Source: Panicum virgatum
Taxonomy: Eukaryota > Streptophyta > Magnoliopsida > Poales > Poaceae
Assembly (NCBI RefSeq): GCF_016808335.1
Contig: NC_053153.1
Span: 21,463,033 to 21,527,032 of the forward strand
Reading direction: 5' to 3'
Length of the DNA: 64,000 nt
Of this stretch, positions 23,801 to 34,570 are shown one piece after another. Each line of letters begins with the position of its first letter. Positions within the stretch are counted from its first letter, which is position 1. Both the position numbers and the translations under genes were made by a program. The notes beneath the pieces are model-generated. The model did not search any database, was not told where the DNA came from, and saw only the letters and a list, made by a program, of their open reading frames with translations.

Positions 23801-26800
23801 GGCACTCCGGAACCGACTCCGGCTCCCACTCCTGCACCTGGCCTTGGAGGGTCAGGGGGGCCCTCGTCCTCAGCCCCAGCCGGCGGCCATGCTCGCCGCT
23901 GCTGCTCCCTTGTTCGCGCCGTTCTGGACCCCGCCCGCTCCACCCAGCCTGCAGCCGACCTGGCCTGAGGGGTGGGACCAGGCCGCACTGGCGCAGTCCT
24001 TCAGCGCCATGGGACGGACGCCACCGGTCAGCACCGAGTGGATCGCCGACTCGGGTGCCTCCTTCCACACTACCCCTGATGCCAGTATCCTCTCTTCTGT
24101 CCGACCCCCACACCCCTCTTGTCCTTCTTTCATCATGGTTGGTGACGGGTCTTATCTTCCTGTCACCGTCGTGGGTTCTGCTCCTGGTTCTTTTCTTCTT
24201 CCCAATGTCCTTGTTACTCCTCAGATGGTTCATAACCTTCTTTCCATTGGTCAGTTTACAGCTGACAATTCATGTTCCATCGAATTTGACTCTTCTGGTC
24301 TTACTGTAAAGGATTCGGCCTCCTGGCGTCCGCTCCTCCGGTGTGATAGCCCGGGGCTCCTTTACACCCTTTGCCTTCCGTCTTCCGCTGCACCACTTTC
24401 GCCTTTCTTCTTCGTCTGCCGCTTTTGCCGCGACGCCGTCTTCCACCACCTGGCACCGCCGTCTTGGTCACCCCAGCCGCGACGTTCTGACTCAGCTCAG
24501 TCGTAGTACCGATGTTCCGTGTACTAGGGCTCCTGCTGAGCACCTCTGCCATGCGTGCCAGCTTGGTCGTCATGTTCGACTCCCTTTTTTTTCTTCTTCG
24601 CATGCGACGCATGCCTTTGATCTTGTTCATTGTGACCTGTGGACCTCTCCTGTTCTCAGCCTCTCTGGCTACAAATACTATCTGGTGGTGGTTGATGATT
24701 TCTCACACTACTCTTGGACTTTTCCTTTGCGCGCTAAGTCTGAGACCTTCCCCACCCTCCTCCACTTCTTTGCCTGGGTGTCCACTCAGTTCGGCCTCAC
24801 CATTAAGGCCGTCCAGTGTGACAATGGGCGTGAGTTCGATAACTCCACCTCCCGTTCCTTCTTCCTCTCTCAGGGTGTTCAGCTGTGTATGTCTTGTCCG
24901 TATACCTCTCCTCAACGGCAAGGCTGAGCGGATGATTCGCGCGACGACCTTTACCTGTCTCCTCAACGGCAACGGCAAGGTCTGGGGGCCACCTTTACCT
25001 GTCTTTCCTTTCCCTGCAGGTTTTCCCGGCACACCGGCACCGCTTCCGGTGATCCCTGCTGCGCCACGCGCAGCCCCCAGACCTCCGGTCGTGCCGCGCG
25101 CGGACCCGGTGTCTCCTGCTGCGCCACGCGCGGCCCCGGTGCCTTCCCCTGCACCTGCGCGGTACGCTCAGCCGGTGCATGTGTACTAGCATCGTCCGGC
25201 GCCGACTCCGGCGCCGCCGCGGTACGCTCAGCCGGTGCAAGTGTACCGGCGTCGTTCGGCACCGACTCTGGCTCCGGAGGCTCCTCCGACGCCTACACCG
25301 GAGTCGTCGCCGCCGCCATCTACACCGGAGCCTCCGCCGCCTCCGCCTCCGCCAACTCGCTCTCGTGCCGAGCCGGCGGCATACCACCCGCCAGTCGTCC
25401 ATCGGGATCCTCGGCATATCCATCCCATGGTGACTCGGCGGATGGCGTCTTAGGCCGCGACTCTCTCCGTCACCGAGGGAGAGCCGCGGGTCTCTCCGGT
25501 ACCCTCCTCTGTCCGCGACGCCTTGACGGATCCTCACTGGCGTCGCGCGATGGAAGAGGAGTACGCGGCTCTTCTCGCCAACAAGACGTGGGACCTCGTG
25601 CCGCGTCCGTCTGGTTGCAATGTGGTGACAAGGCTCGCTGGGTTCTCCGGGGGTTCACCCAGCGGCCTGGTGTGGACTATAATGAGACCTTCAGTCCAGT
25701 GGTGAAGCATGCTACTGTGCGCACGGTCCTCCCGCTTGCGCTCTCACGCTCTTGGCCTGTGCACCAGCTGGATGTGAAGAATGTCTTTCTTCATGGCACT
25801 TTGTCAGAGACAGTCTACTGCTCTCAGCCGGCGGGATTTGTGGGCTCCAGTCGTCCGGACATGGTCTGCAGGCTCAACAAGTCCCTCTATGGTCTGAAGC
25901 AGGCTCCTCGGGCTTGGTATTCTCGGTTCGCCACGTTCTTGCTGACATTGGGGTTCACCGAGGCCAAGTCTGACACGTCTCTCTTCATCTACCGCTGTGG
26001 GGATGAGACTGGCTATCTACTGCTCTATGTCGATGACATTGTGCTCACAGCCTCCAGTCAGCAGTTGCTTCAGAGTGTCATCTCCTCTCTGCAGCAGGAG
26101 TTTGCTATGAAGGATCTCGGTCAGCTCCACCACTTCTTGGGCGTCACTGTTGAGCCTCGCCAGTCTGGTCTTCTCCTTCACCAGCGGCAGTACGCACTTG
26201 ATATTCTGGAGCGAGCTGGGATGACTGATTGCAAGCCCTGCTCCACTCCTGTCGACACTCAGGCAAAGCTGTCTGCTGATCTAGGTGATCCGGTGGCTGA
26301 TCCTACTGCCTACCGGAGTCTGGCCGGCACTTTGCAATACCTCACCTTCACCAGGCCGGACCTCACCTACGCTGTTCAGCAGGTCTGTCTCCATATGCAT
26401 GATCCTCGAGAGTCACACTTTGCTGCGCTGAAGCGTCTCCTCCGCTACGTCCGTGGCACTGTGGACCTCGGCCTGGTGCTTCACCGCTTGTCCCCTGCCG
26501 AGCTGGTTGTCTACACCGACGCTGACTGGGCTGGCTGTCCAAACACTCGCCGCTCCACTTCCGGCTACGCCGTCTTCCTGGGCGGCAACCTGGTCTCCTG
26601 GTCGTCCAAGCGGCAGCCGGTTGTCTCCCGCTCCAGTGCCGAGGCGGAGTACCGTGCTGTCGCTAACGGCGTGGCAGAGGCGTCCTGGCTACGACAGCTC
26701 TTGGCGGAGCTCCACAGCCCGCTCGCCAAGAGCACGCTCGTCTACTGCGACAACGTCAGCGCCGTGTATCTCTCCACCAACCCCGTCCAGCATCAGTGGA

Positions 26801-29800
26801 CAAAGCATGTGGAGATCGACCTACACTTCGTGCGAGACAGGGTCGCCATCGGTGATGTTCGGGTACTCCATGTCCCGACTACCTCCCAGTTTGCCGACAT
26901 CTTCACCAAGGGACTACCCTCCTCGACCTTCTCGGAGTTTCGCTCCAGCCTCAACGTAGCAGGTGGCTAGTTGTGGCTGTGGGGGGTATTTGCCCTTTGT
27001 ACTCTCTTCTTGTCCAGTCTTGAACACCGCTGCGCCGGTAGTTCAGACTGCGGGGGGGTGTGTTGGTTTTCTTGTTGTCCAGTCTTGAACACCGCTGCGC
27101 CGGTAGTTCAGACTGCGGGGGGGTGTTGGTGTATATGTGAGCCTATGTATAGAGGCCCATCTAGAGGCCTATGTATAGGGTCTATATATCCCACCCTTCT
27201 TGGGTTTGAAGGAATACAAGCCATTATTCTTCCTCCTACAGTATGAAGTGTTGCACATGAGATTGAATTTTATTGCTATAGCTCAGCTTCCAACAGGCAA
27301 ACACAAGAAAATTGATACCAATTGGATAGCAGAAACTACACATAAAAAGAATATCATCACCAGCAATGCCCCTACCTATACCATCTTCAGCAGCACTCTG
27401 TGTACAACCGACAGCATCCCACCAATCCACTCCAGCCAACAGACTCCACCAAAATCTGACAGTATTATCAAAGAGATAAAAGAACAGCAACAAAGCCTTT
27501 GCCCTCAAGCAAGTTGGGTTAGCCAGACATGAACCCCAACAAGAGATACAAAATTATCTAATGATCAAGAATACAAATCACATTAGTTAAGAACCAGCAT
27601 CTACAAATTCAGTGACATACCTATCTGCTATTGCCCGTTCCCATGCTGCTGTGTTGACCTTTGTTTGTGTGCTAAGAATTGCAGGAGGAAGCACACGTAT
27701 TATCTTCAGTATTGTTCGATCTTTGAGCGTGTCATGCCAAACTGATGCCAAGCAGCAACTACTGGAGGAAAAGGCTGGTGGAGCAATAGCTGAGCCAACA
27801 TTGACATGGTAACTGTCAACTTGATCAAAATCTGGACCTGAGAAAATGTGCACTCCTCCACGGAGGAAAGCAACAGCAACTTCACCACCATGAGCAGAAT
27901 AGACTATTTGAGCCAGCTGTCTAACATCATTTGGAAGATCATAAGGGTCAAAGCTGAGTCTCTTTGCTCTGTCAACACTGCACTCGGAGGAGCTCCTTTC
28001 ATCTGATGTTGTTGGCATTGGAACATATGTTTGAGGATTTTTAAGGTCCTCTGTTGGTGGAATGTTTTTGTTAACTCTAGTGGACCAAACAATTTGCATG
28101 GGAGGTTGCCCACCAAAGCTAGTAGGGCTTCCAAATATTGGGTGAAGAACAACAGGTTTCCGCGAAGATTCCCAGCATTGCACCCTCCATCCAGTGATGG
28201 AAGGTCCTTCATCAGGATCGTAAGGAGACATATACTGCCCTGCAAGAAGTAATTTAAAGATCATCAATAAATAAATAAACACCAACAGATGCAAAAGAAA
28301 ACAAAAGTAAGACGAATGTTGATTGGATAGTTGCTGATTGAGAAATCATGTTCTCTAGACTATGGCCCAGGATGTAAGAAACATGGTAGTCCAAATAAAA
28401 TTTGAGAGCATGGAAGTGTACAGAGATCCATCTCTCTCTTCTAATTTCAGTTCTGGACATATATAGTTAACTTAAGTGTGTACACATAAGTGTGTGGATG
28501 TACGTTTTCTTTTTCCTTTTTGGTGGGGAGAAGGATGGGTCTTTGGAGATGTGCAGAGTATATGATCATGACGGGTAGGAGAACATCATTAAAATCAGGT
28601 TCATGCCATGTTTCAGAATAAATTTGGATTATCACTGTGACTTTAGAAAGGAAATTATATCAAGAACTAGCTCATCTCCCACCTTCAACTATTACAACTG
28701 TAATGACTGATCCTCCACGAGTCGGATCAAAAGCAACTGAAGTAACCCCAGACCCCCAGGTAGTAGTGGTGGCTGACTGGGCAGCCGCTTCTGGACTGAC
28801 ATAAGCTGAAAAATTAGAAACTGGGCAACAATGGATCGATGCAGCCTCAGTAGTCTCATTCTCTGTCTGTTTTTTTGTTTGTGCGCCCTCAGAGACAAGA
28901 TAATCTTGCAAAGAAAATAGGTAGGCCGCTAGCGGAGCAAAACCAGGCCAGGAAGGAGGATTCAAAGACGGAGGAACAGAGCTTGTTGCATTTATCTTTG
29001 CAGTTGCGTGAATACCATTGCCAAGTCCTGGCATCACCTCCCAAACAACTACAGTGGATGGGTTAACAAGGGGTACTCCAGCAACATGTAAAGCTCCAGA
29101 TTCCGTTACAATAGCATCAGCAGCCATTATGCCACTGGGTCCTGCTCCTAGAAGCCCTTTGCTAGTAGAAAACCATCTAGGCTGTGCTGAGTTTTGAGAA
29201 GGCCACTGTGACCAATGAAGCTGAACAGAACCTGATGAGAAAACCGAACAAACGCATAGAATACTTGGCCATCCTGCTGCAACAACAAGTTTAAGTCAGA
29301 TTTTTAAGAGTAAAGTGAATGTTTAAATTCAAAGACTCCACAAAATCAATCTGTTCAGCAATATGCTCCATTTGGTTCACCAACCTGAACTTTGAGGCTG
29401 TTGGGTTAGGAATTTCTCCTCGAAGGTTTTCATGTTTGAACTAGTGGAGGTTGCGGGAAGCCATCTATACTGCAGGATCAAGAAAAAAAAAATAGCAGCA
29501 GTACAGGTTCATAGCTTTTTATTCTTCTATCTAGAATCAAATTCTTTCAAGTCAAAAAAGTAATCTCACAATACTGTTACTCCCTCTTCTAAGCATTATT
29601 TTATTTTTTTGATGTAACATTCCGAGACATGATTCCATCTTCCTTTGCAAATGATTAACAACTTTAACCAAGGCACATCTATGTTGGTAGTAGCACTTTT
29701 TAATATAGGAATACCAAAATACCCTTTAAAGGTAATTCAGATGTATATACTGAGGTATAACATAAGCAATCTGGATCTCAACCGAATACTACAATTAATT

Positions 29801-32593
29801 GAGCATTGTGTTTAAGAAATAAGAAAATGATGATCTATTACGCTCAGGAGATCTGACCTGTGAAAACAGGATCATTCAAATGTATTGTCGCATTAACATA
29901 AGGGGCATGTTATATGGTGAAAGTAAGCAGCATGGAGTTTAACACTATTATGTGTGTTAGCAATGTACCGGAGAAACCCCTGACAACCACTTGGTCACCA
30001 CAGAAAGATCTTGACGCCATTCATGTTCACATTGCCACGAGCTGGCGTCGCGTACAAGATTTACAGGACCCTTCACCACAAAAAATGGTGATTAATATGA
30101 GAAGATTTGATGGCATTTAATATATAAACTTTGAAAAGACACCTGCTAGAAAAACTCAGTTCTTATTACACTAAAAACTACAAAGCGAATTCCAACAGAA
30201 ATGGTCAGACCATCTCAAGGGAATAGCTTACCGTATTTGGCTGTGTCCATATTGTGATGCGTCCATGAAAATTTGCCACTAGCAATGCACGAGGGCAGGA
30301 TCGCGGAGACCATTCAATGAACTGAACAAAGTCACGTGGAGAATCTGTTCAATTGACAATACCATTACAGTGAAACATGCTGTGAACAGATAGATTTATT
30401 TCAGATGAGTTGTAATAATTTCAGAAAGAATCCCAATCTATGTTCTTATGGACAAAATAAAATATCGAACTTGATCTGCATCTTCTTGTACACAGTCATA
30501 ATCTGAGTAGTGAGTACAACTACACCACTAAAATAAGGGTTGAAATTTGAGACATATGCATTTGTGTAGCAAAGAACAGCATGCAAGGAGACCGTTGCTA
30601 TAAATATTTTGCGCAGCAGATAAAATAGAAATGTACCTGCTTTCACATTGAATACAGAGCATTCTGTTGGTCTCTCTGGATTCATGATATGTATAGGGAT
30701 CCAAAATGGAGGACTCGAATTGGAGCTGGAGAAATAAATTCACATTATTTTCTGCAAAGAAAATTTCATACCCAAAAACAATGGATAAAACAATTCCACT
30801 AAGAGGGTGAATACTCAAACATTTTTTTGCTAGAAATTGACATTGGGATCTCAGTTTTACTACACTTAGTTTACCTATGTTCATGTTTGATTTTCTATGT
30901 TATCAGTCCACACCTCCTTTCTTTTGATGTATGTAGCCCTGTTCCTGGAGTCCTAAGGAACTCTTTATAAAGTACTTGTACAGTTTTACTCTACCTGTAC
31001 ATTACTTATAATTTTACCAGAAGGACTCTCATCTGCAGTTTCTGTTCGAGTAAAGAAACTGCACTTTCTACCACAGGCTCCACTACCTAAGACAGCCCTC
31101 ATAGTTTAAATATTATAGATTGTATGTGTGCAGATCAATCAAGGGACAAAACAAATCAGAGAAAGAAGTTGAAGGAATCAAACCTTGGAATACGTGCACA
31201 AGTCTCTGATGCACAAGCAATTGCATTTAGTTTCCCACACCAAGCAACCGCACTGCAGAAGAAAGGCCCACCAATATTCAAAGTTAATAAGCAGTTTACA
31301 TGTAACATTAGGATCAAACTGGCACCTATACCAGGTAAATAGGTTACAGAAACAGAAAACCAGAAAAGTAACGATAATAATGCACATTGTTAGGACAATT
31401 AGAATTCAGGAGGTATCTAGAGAGAAGGATTGTTCCAGGAAATTTTGGATTTAATTAAACCCAACGATTTGGATCAACCCTGCTCCCCACTACTACCACC
31501 ATTGTTCTCCCTCTATCCTAACAAGTCGTCAGAGGAGGTATAAGAACTGTCAGCTCCGGAACGCAGTAGCATGTTACGAGAGTTGGCACATACAGATATA
31601 CAACAATGGTAAAGAAACAATTATTTTTTTTAAGATCAATGGCGGTTGACCCCCATCAAAATCTCATCTCACTATAAAAAAGTTAAAAAGGAATTATTCC
31701 ACCAACAAGCTAGAATGATCTGCTGTCATTCAAATTAGACTAACAAGACGAAGCACACAGCTTCATATATTGCTATAAGCAACAAAACTTCAGTCATTGC
31801 CACAACAAAACAAAGCTAAGCTAAAAACATAAGCACATGCATATCCTGTAACCCTAAAGGACTAATCAAATATGCCTTTCAACAAGAAAACAGTACTGAA
31901 ATATCTTCAAAGTTCATGCAAGCTGAGTCCTAAAAAATCTACCACCTTCTAAACCGACACTAACACATAAACATACCCTCTTCGTAATCCCAAATTTGGT
32001 CTACATAACTCAACGGTTCCACGATCTACTACACATCTACACCCATCATCACAACTTCAAGCATAAGAGCACGAGACATTGAAGTCTTCTGAAGTCACCA
32101 GAAGCATAATTCTCATCGACCACCAATAGAGTAAAAAACAAAAATCAGCTCTGGCACTCGGGAAGCTCAGCTGCCTGCACCTGAAGTTCCTGCAGAGCTC
32201 GGGCACACGCATCTTATGCCGGAGGCTCGCTGGCGACTGCTTGAGCCGGATCCGGAACACGGTCGCCGGCGACGCCTGCTGGCCTCCTCCGCCCACCCCA
32301 CCGCCTCCTCCCCCTCCCACCACGCCGCCCGCCTCCGTATCCCCCGAGCCAGGACCCCCATCCACCTCCATAGCCTCTCCCGCAACACCAGCTACTACTC
32401 CAGCCTCCGCCGCCTCGGCGCACCCACCATCCACCGGTGCTAACTCCTCTTGTCCGCCCGCCTGGTGCTGCTGCGGCGGCGGCTGGTCCTTGGGCGATGA
32501 GGCGCTCCCGTTCGCGGTGGGGGTCGGGGTGGGGACGGGCACTGGGACGGGGACGGGGACGGGGCTAGGGTTCGGGGGGGCGGAAGAGGTCAT
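17887..32593 (-). CDS. MED16: Mediator tail subunit MED16 (SFR6)
   Basis: Sixteen exons in transcript order: 32593-32181, 31252-31184, 30725-30637, 30344-30232, 30070-29969, 29469-29385, 29276-28683, 28239-27621, 27455-27376, 22266-22184, 21039-20803, 20473-20299, 20148-19628, 19040-18864, 18512-18129, 18027-17887. All keep frame and give about 1293 aa, the usual MED16 length. MED16 links transcription activators to RNA polymerase II; in Arabidopsis it acts in cold, iron and defence responses. The N-terminus is a variable Pro-Val/Pro-Thr and Gly-rich leader. Next comes a WD40-like half (VPELCRNF, AVAWCGKLNAIACASETCARI, ITIWTQP), then GPSGIMAADAIVT, YMSPYDPDEGPSITGWRVQ and RFWWSLLAGVDWWDAVGCTQ. 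A helical region follows (LDRIKCRLLEGTNAQ, DLASHFITRLRRYASFCRTL), then LWPRKRRLSERDAAFG. The C-terminus has two CxxC pairs (CIRC, CPMC), probably a zinc site. Intron 9 is 5.1 kb because it contains a copia element. Confidence 0.95.
21888..21955. repeat. 34-bp tandem duplication in MED16 intron 10
   Basis: Copies at 21888-21921 and 21922-21955, starting GCTAGTTGATATGGAAGC, differ at one base. Confidence 0.95.
22635..22739 (+). repeat. Copia 5' LTR
   Basis: 105 bp, TG...CA termini. It lacks about 12 bp present in the 3' LTR after CCCATCTA and differs by scattered substitutions, so the insertion is not recent or the LTRs were altered after insertion. Confidence 0.88.
22740..22750 (+). other. 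Copia primer-binding site
   Basis: TGGTATCAGCC directly follows the 5' LTR and matches the start of the usual initiator-methionine tRNA complement (TGGTATCAGAG), differing only near its end. Confidence 0.8.
22797..26970 (+). pseudogene. Copia gag-pol, disrupted
   Basis: Coding signal moves through three frames. A gag-like Ala/Arg-rich, partly coiled-coil segment runs at about 22964-23521 and stops at a TAG (23519-23521). The protease motif DSGAS lies at 24048-24062 with the downstream block VHNLLSIGQ. The integrase zinc finger (WHRRLGHPS, LCHACQLG) and the first two catalytic Asp (HCDLW, QCDNGREF) are in a third frame, 24343-24927. A small indel shifts the frame just before the expected catalytic Glu (NGKAERM). 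Most of the integrase C-terminus is deleted. The reverse transcriptase start is truncated near 25620, then is open from 25588 to 26970 with LHGTLSE, LYGLKQAPRAWY and the active site YVDDIVLT. RNase H blocks YTDADWAGC and SRSSAEAEYRA complete the frame. It cannot encode a working polyprotein. Confidence 0.9.
25159..25278 (+). repeat. 60-bp tandem repeat between integrase and reverse transcriptase
   Basis: Two copies of period 60 (20 codons) contain CGGTACGCTCAGCCGGTGCA, at 25159-25218 and 25219-25278. The first has a TAG where the second reads CGG. Pro/Arg-rich linker regions of copia polyproteins often expand this way. Confidence 0.85.
27011..27125 (+). repeat. Duplicated polypurine-tract region
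   Basis: A 50-bp block at 27011-27060 is repeated identically at 27076-27125. Each copy ends in C followed by seven G and TG, and the second abuts the 3' LTR. The first is also followed by TGTTGGT, like the start of an LTR. The second G-run is the likely functional polypurine tract. Confidence 0.9.
27124..27240 (+). repeat. Copia 3' LTR
   Basis: 117 bp, TGTTGG...CCTACA. It contains a short internal repeat (GGCCCATCTA / GGCCTATGTATA) that is missing in the 5' LTR and accounts for the length difference. Confidence 0.88.
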
Positions 32594-33290
32594 AGGGGCG
32601 GAGAGGGACGGGGGCCGGGGGGGGGGGGGAGAAAAGAGGGGGAGCGAGGGGGCGCGGGTGCTTAGGTCACTTGAAGCGACCGGCCGTCGCTGTCGCGGGA
32701 AGAGGCGAGAGGGGTTCCTGAGTTCCTGTGCGGCGGCGTCGCTGTCGAGTGGGTGGAGGTGGAGGTGGAGGTGGTGGTGGATGCGGGCGTGGAAAGGCGA
32801 CGCGCGGACAGGGGGAGGGCCGGAGCCCGGAGGGAAGGGAGACGGGTGGCCGGGTGGGTTTCGTTTGGACGACGACCGGCCGAGTCCCCGATGAAACGCT
32901 GACTTCAGACTTTCAGTTTCAGAGTTGGAATGGTAGCATTTTTTTCCTTTTTTGATTTTGAAGCGGAGTTGGAATGGTAGCATCGTCAAGCAAGTCTGAA
33001 TATTGTGGTATTGTCAAGCTGGAATTTTTAGATTCAGGATTTGAGTTTTAAAAATATATTCTCGTGATGCAAGTTTGAGACTCTTTGAACACGACTAGAA
33101 AATCCTAAATATGATTTATAAATCCCGTGTACTTTTCATGATTTTTGTTATTTTATTTAAGGTAGGTGCACACAAGTCTTTGATCTAGATAGCACGTAAG
33201 AACACCTTTCATGCACAATAGTAAAATAAGTACACTAGAGTTAATTTATAACAGTATTTTGTTATCCGCCAACTGAGGTCCTTGTCAAGA
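32594..33290. other. MED16 upstream region
   Basis: 32594-32900 is GC-rich and probably carries the MED16 promoter and 5' leader, including runs of up to 12 G on the plus strand. 32930-33290 is AT-rich with no gene recognised. Confidence 0.4.
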
Positions 33291-33291
33291 G

Positions 33292-33812
33292 GATGGGATA
33301 TATTCTCTGGTGCTTTTAATGTGAGAGCCTCTCCATTGTTCTTCCATTTCCATCAAGAAGAATAAGATCTCTTGAAGTTCCTAAATATGATTTCTAAATT
33401 CCATAATTTTTTAGTGTGCTTATCGTGTTATTTTGTATTTATCATGGTTTAAATCGCCAGCTAAGGTATTTAGTGGCAGGGCTGCCATTACGGATTTAAC
33501 GGGATATAGCCAGTATTTAGTGGGCTAAACGCCATAGCGGCTGCCCTTCCTGGCAGCTATAATCGACTATTTAGAACCTTGGTATTTATAGGATTAAGAA
33601 TTCTTTTTGTGAATGATAATAAAGTTGGTATCATTATGGTGGGATATATTGTATGGGTATCATGGTGGTGGGATATATTGTATGATAATTTTCATATGAA
33701 GAACTTCTCCATTTATTTTTCAATTCCGAACAAGAAAATATAATCTCTTGAAGTTCATAAATATGATTTCTAAATTTTATAATGGAAATTTAGTGTATTC
33801 TGTATGTTACTT
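33292..33812. repeat. Degenerate direct repeat, two ~150-bp copies
   Basis: 33292-33440 and 33661-33812 share GGGATATATT, CTTCTCCATT-like text, ATCTCTTGAAGTTC and AAATATGATTTCTAAATT in the same order, with many substitutions. A third trace occurs near 33100 (CCTAAATATGATTTATAAAT). The copies are separated by a hAT MITE and by low-complexity DNA. Confidence 0.6.
33443..33581. mobile_element. 139-bp hAT MITE
   Basis: Perfect 8-bp target duplication GTATTTAT at 33435-33442 and 33582-33589. Ends are inverted: CATGGTTTAAATCGCC on the left, CAAGGTTCTAAATAGTCG as the complement of the right. Non-coding; internal GCC/GGC-rich fold-back motifs. TSD length and TIR fit hAT. Confidence 0.85.
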
Positions 33813-34204
33813 TTTAAGAATTTGGACGCACTTGTGCAAGATGGAAAAGTGGCTTCCAACAAACCAAATATCTGCCTACCATATCATCACCAAGCCTCGT
33901 AATCAAGTTGAATAGAGGATTCTAGATCTTGTTTTACAAGTCTCTAGCTCCAAACTAAAACGGTTTAAATCCTTATTCCAACATGAAATAAAAGATGCTT
34001 TATGTATAGCTATTTATTTTTCCTTCCATTATGGAAAAAAGATGCCTCAGATTTGAGATGGCTGCTAGCTCCACTAGTGTTTGAAAATTGTGAATATAAC
34101 TCATGAAATCATGGACAGAGCTATTCAAAGTTAAAACTATCCTTATGCCCATAACTTAACTTTAAAACTCATGCCATTTATTTTCCTTCTACTATAGAAA
34201 AAGT

Positions 34205-34502
34205 TCAATTTACTCCCTTCAAATACAGCCAAAGTCTGAATAATCCCCTAAACTGTAATCTGGTTCAATATACCTTCTAAACTATATCATTTAGTTCATT
34301 TTACCCTGATAAAATTTATCTTTTTTATTTTCTAGATACAAAAGTTAAATTTTAATTTCAAATTTTGCAGGGTGGTAGTTCATTTTACCCCCTCACTTTA
34401 TTTTGGAGGGTATAGTTTAGGGGGTAAATTTACCAAACAATAGTTTAGGGGGTTATTCGGAGTTTAGCAATAGTTAGTTGAGGGGAGTAATCTAGACATT
34501 TT
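34205..34502. mobile_element. Fold-back MITE
   Basis: About 300 bp in which the left arm (TTTACTCCC..., AATAATCCCCTAAACT) is mirrored by the right arm (AGTTTAGGGGGTTATTCG..., GGGGAGTAAT). A second inner pair, TTTTACCC and GGGTAAA, extends the hairpin. Exact ends and target duplication not determined. Confidence 0.6.
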
Positions 34503-34570
34503 TTATTCCACCATCAATCCAATAAGATCGTGGACCACAACAATGTTAAGAAGTTTGAGAGATGAGCAAA

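Larger units (their letters stand above)
22635..27240 (+). mobile_element. Ty1/copia LTR retrotransposon with very short LTRs, inside MED16 intron 9
   Basis: Element of 4606 bp on the plus strand, antisense to MED16. The 5' LTR (22635-22739) and 3' LTR (27124-27240) both start TGTTGGTGTATATGTGAG and end CTTCCTCCTACA. Flanking 5-bp sequences GTCTG (22630-22634) and GTATG (27241-27245) match at 4 of 5, consistent with an aged target duplication. A primer-binding site follows the 5' LTR and a purine tract precedes the 3' LTR. The domain order protease, integrase, reverse transcriptase, RNase H defines Ty1/copia. Frame breaks and internal deletions make it non-autonomous now. Confidence 0.9.

Noticed and set aside
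22656..24506. A 616-codon open frame on the plus strand
   Set aside because: It begins inside the copia LTR. Its first two thirds are out-of-frame Pro/Arg/Ser-rich translation of GC-rich gag DNA; only the last part (protease region) is real copia sequence.
32241..32894. A 217-codon plus-strand ORF opposite MED16 exon 1
   Set aside because: It is the antisense shadow of the GC-rich MED16 first exon and leader.
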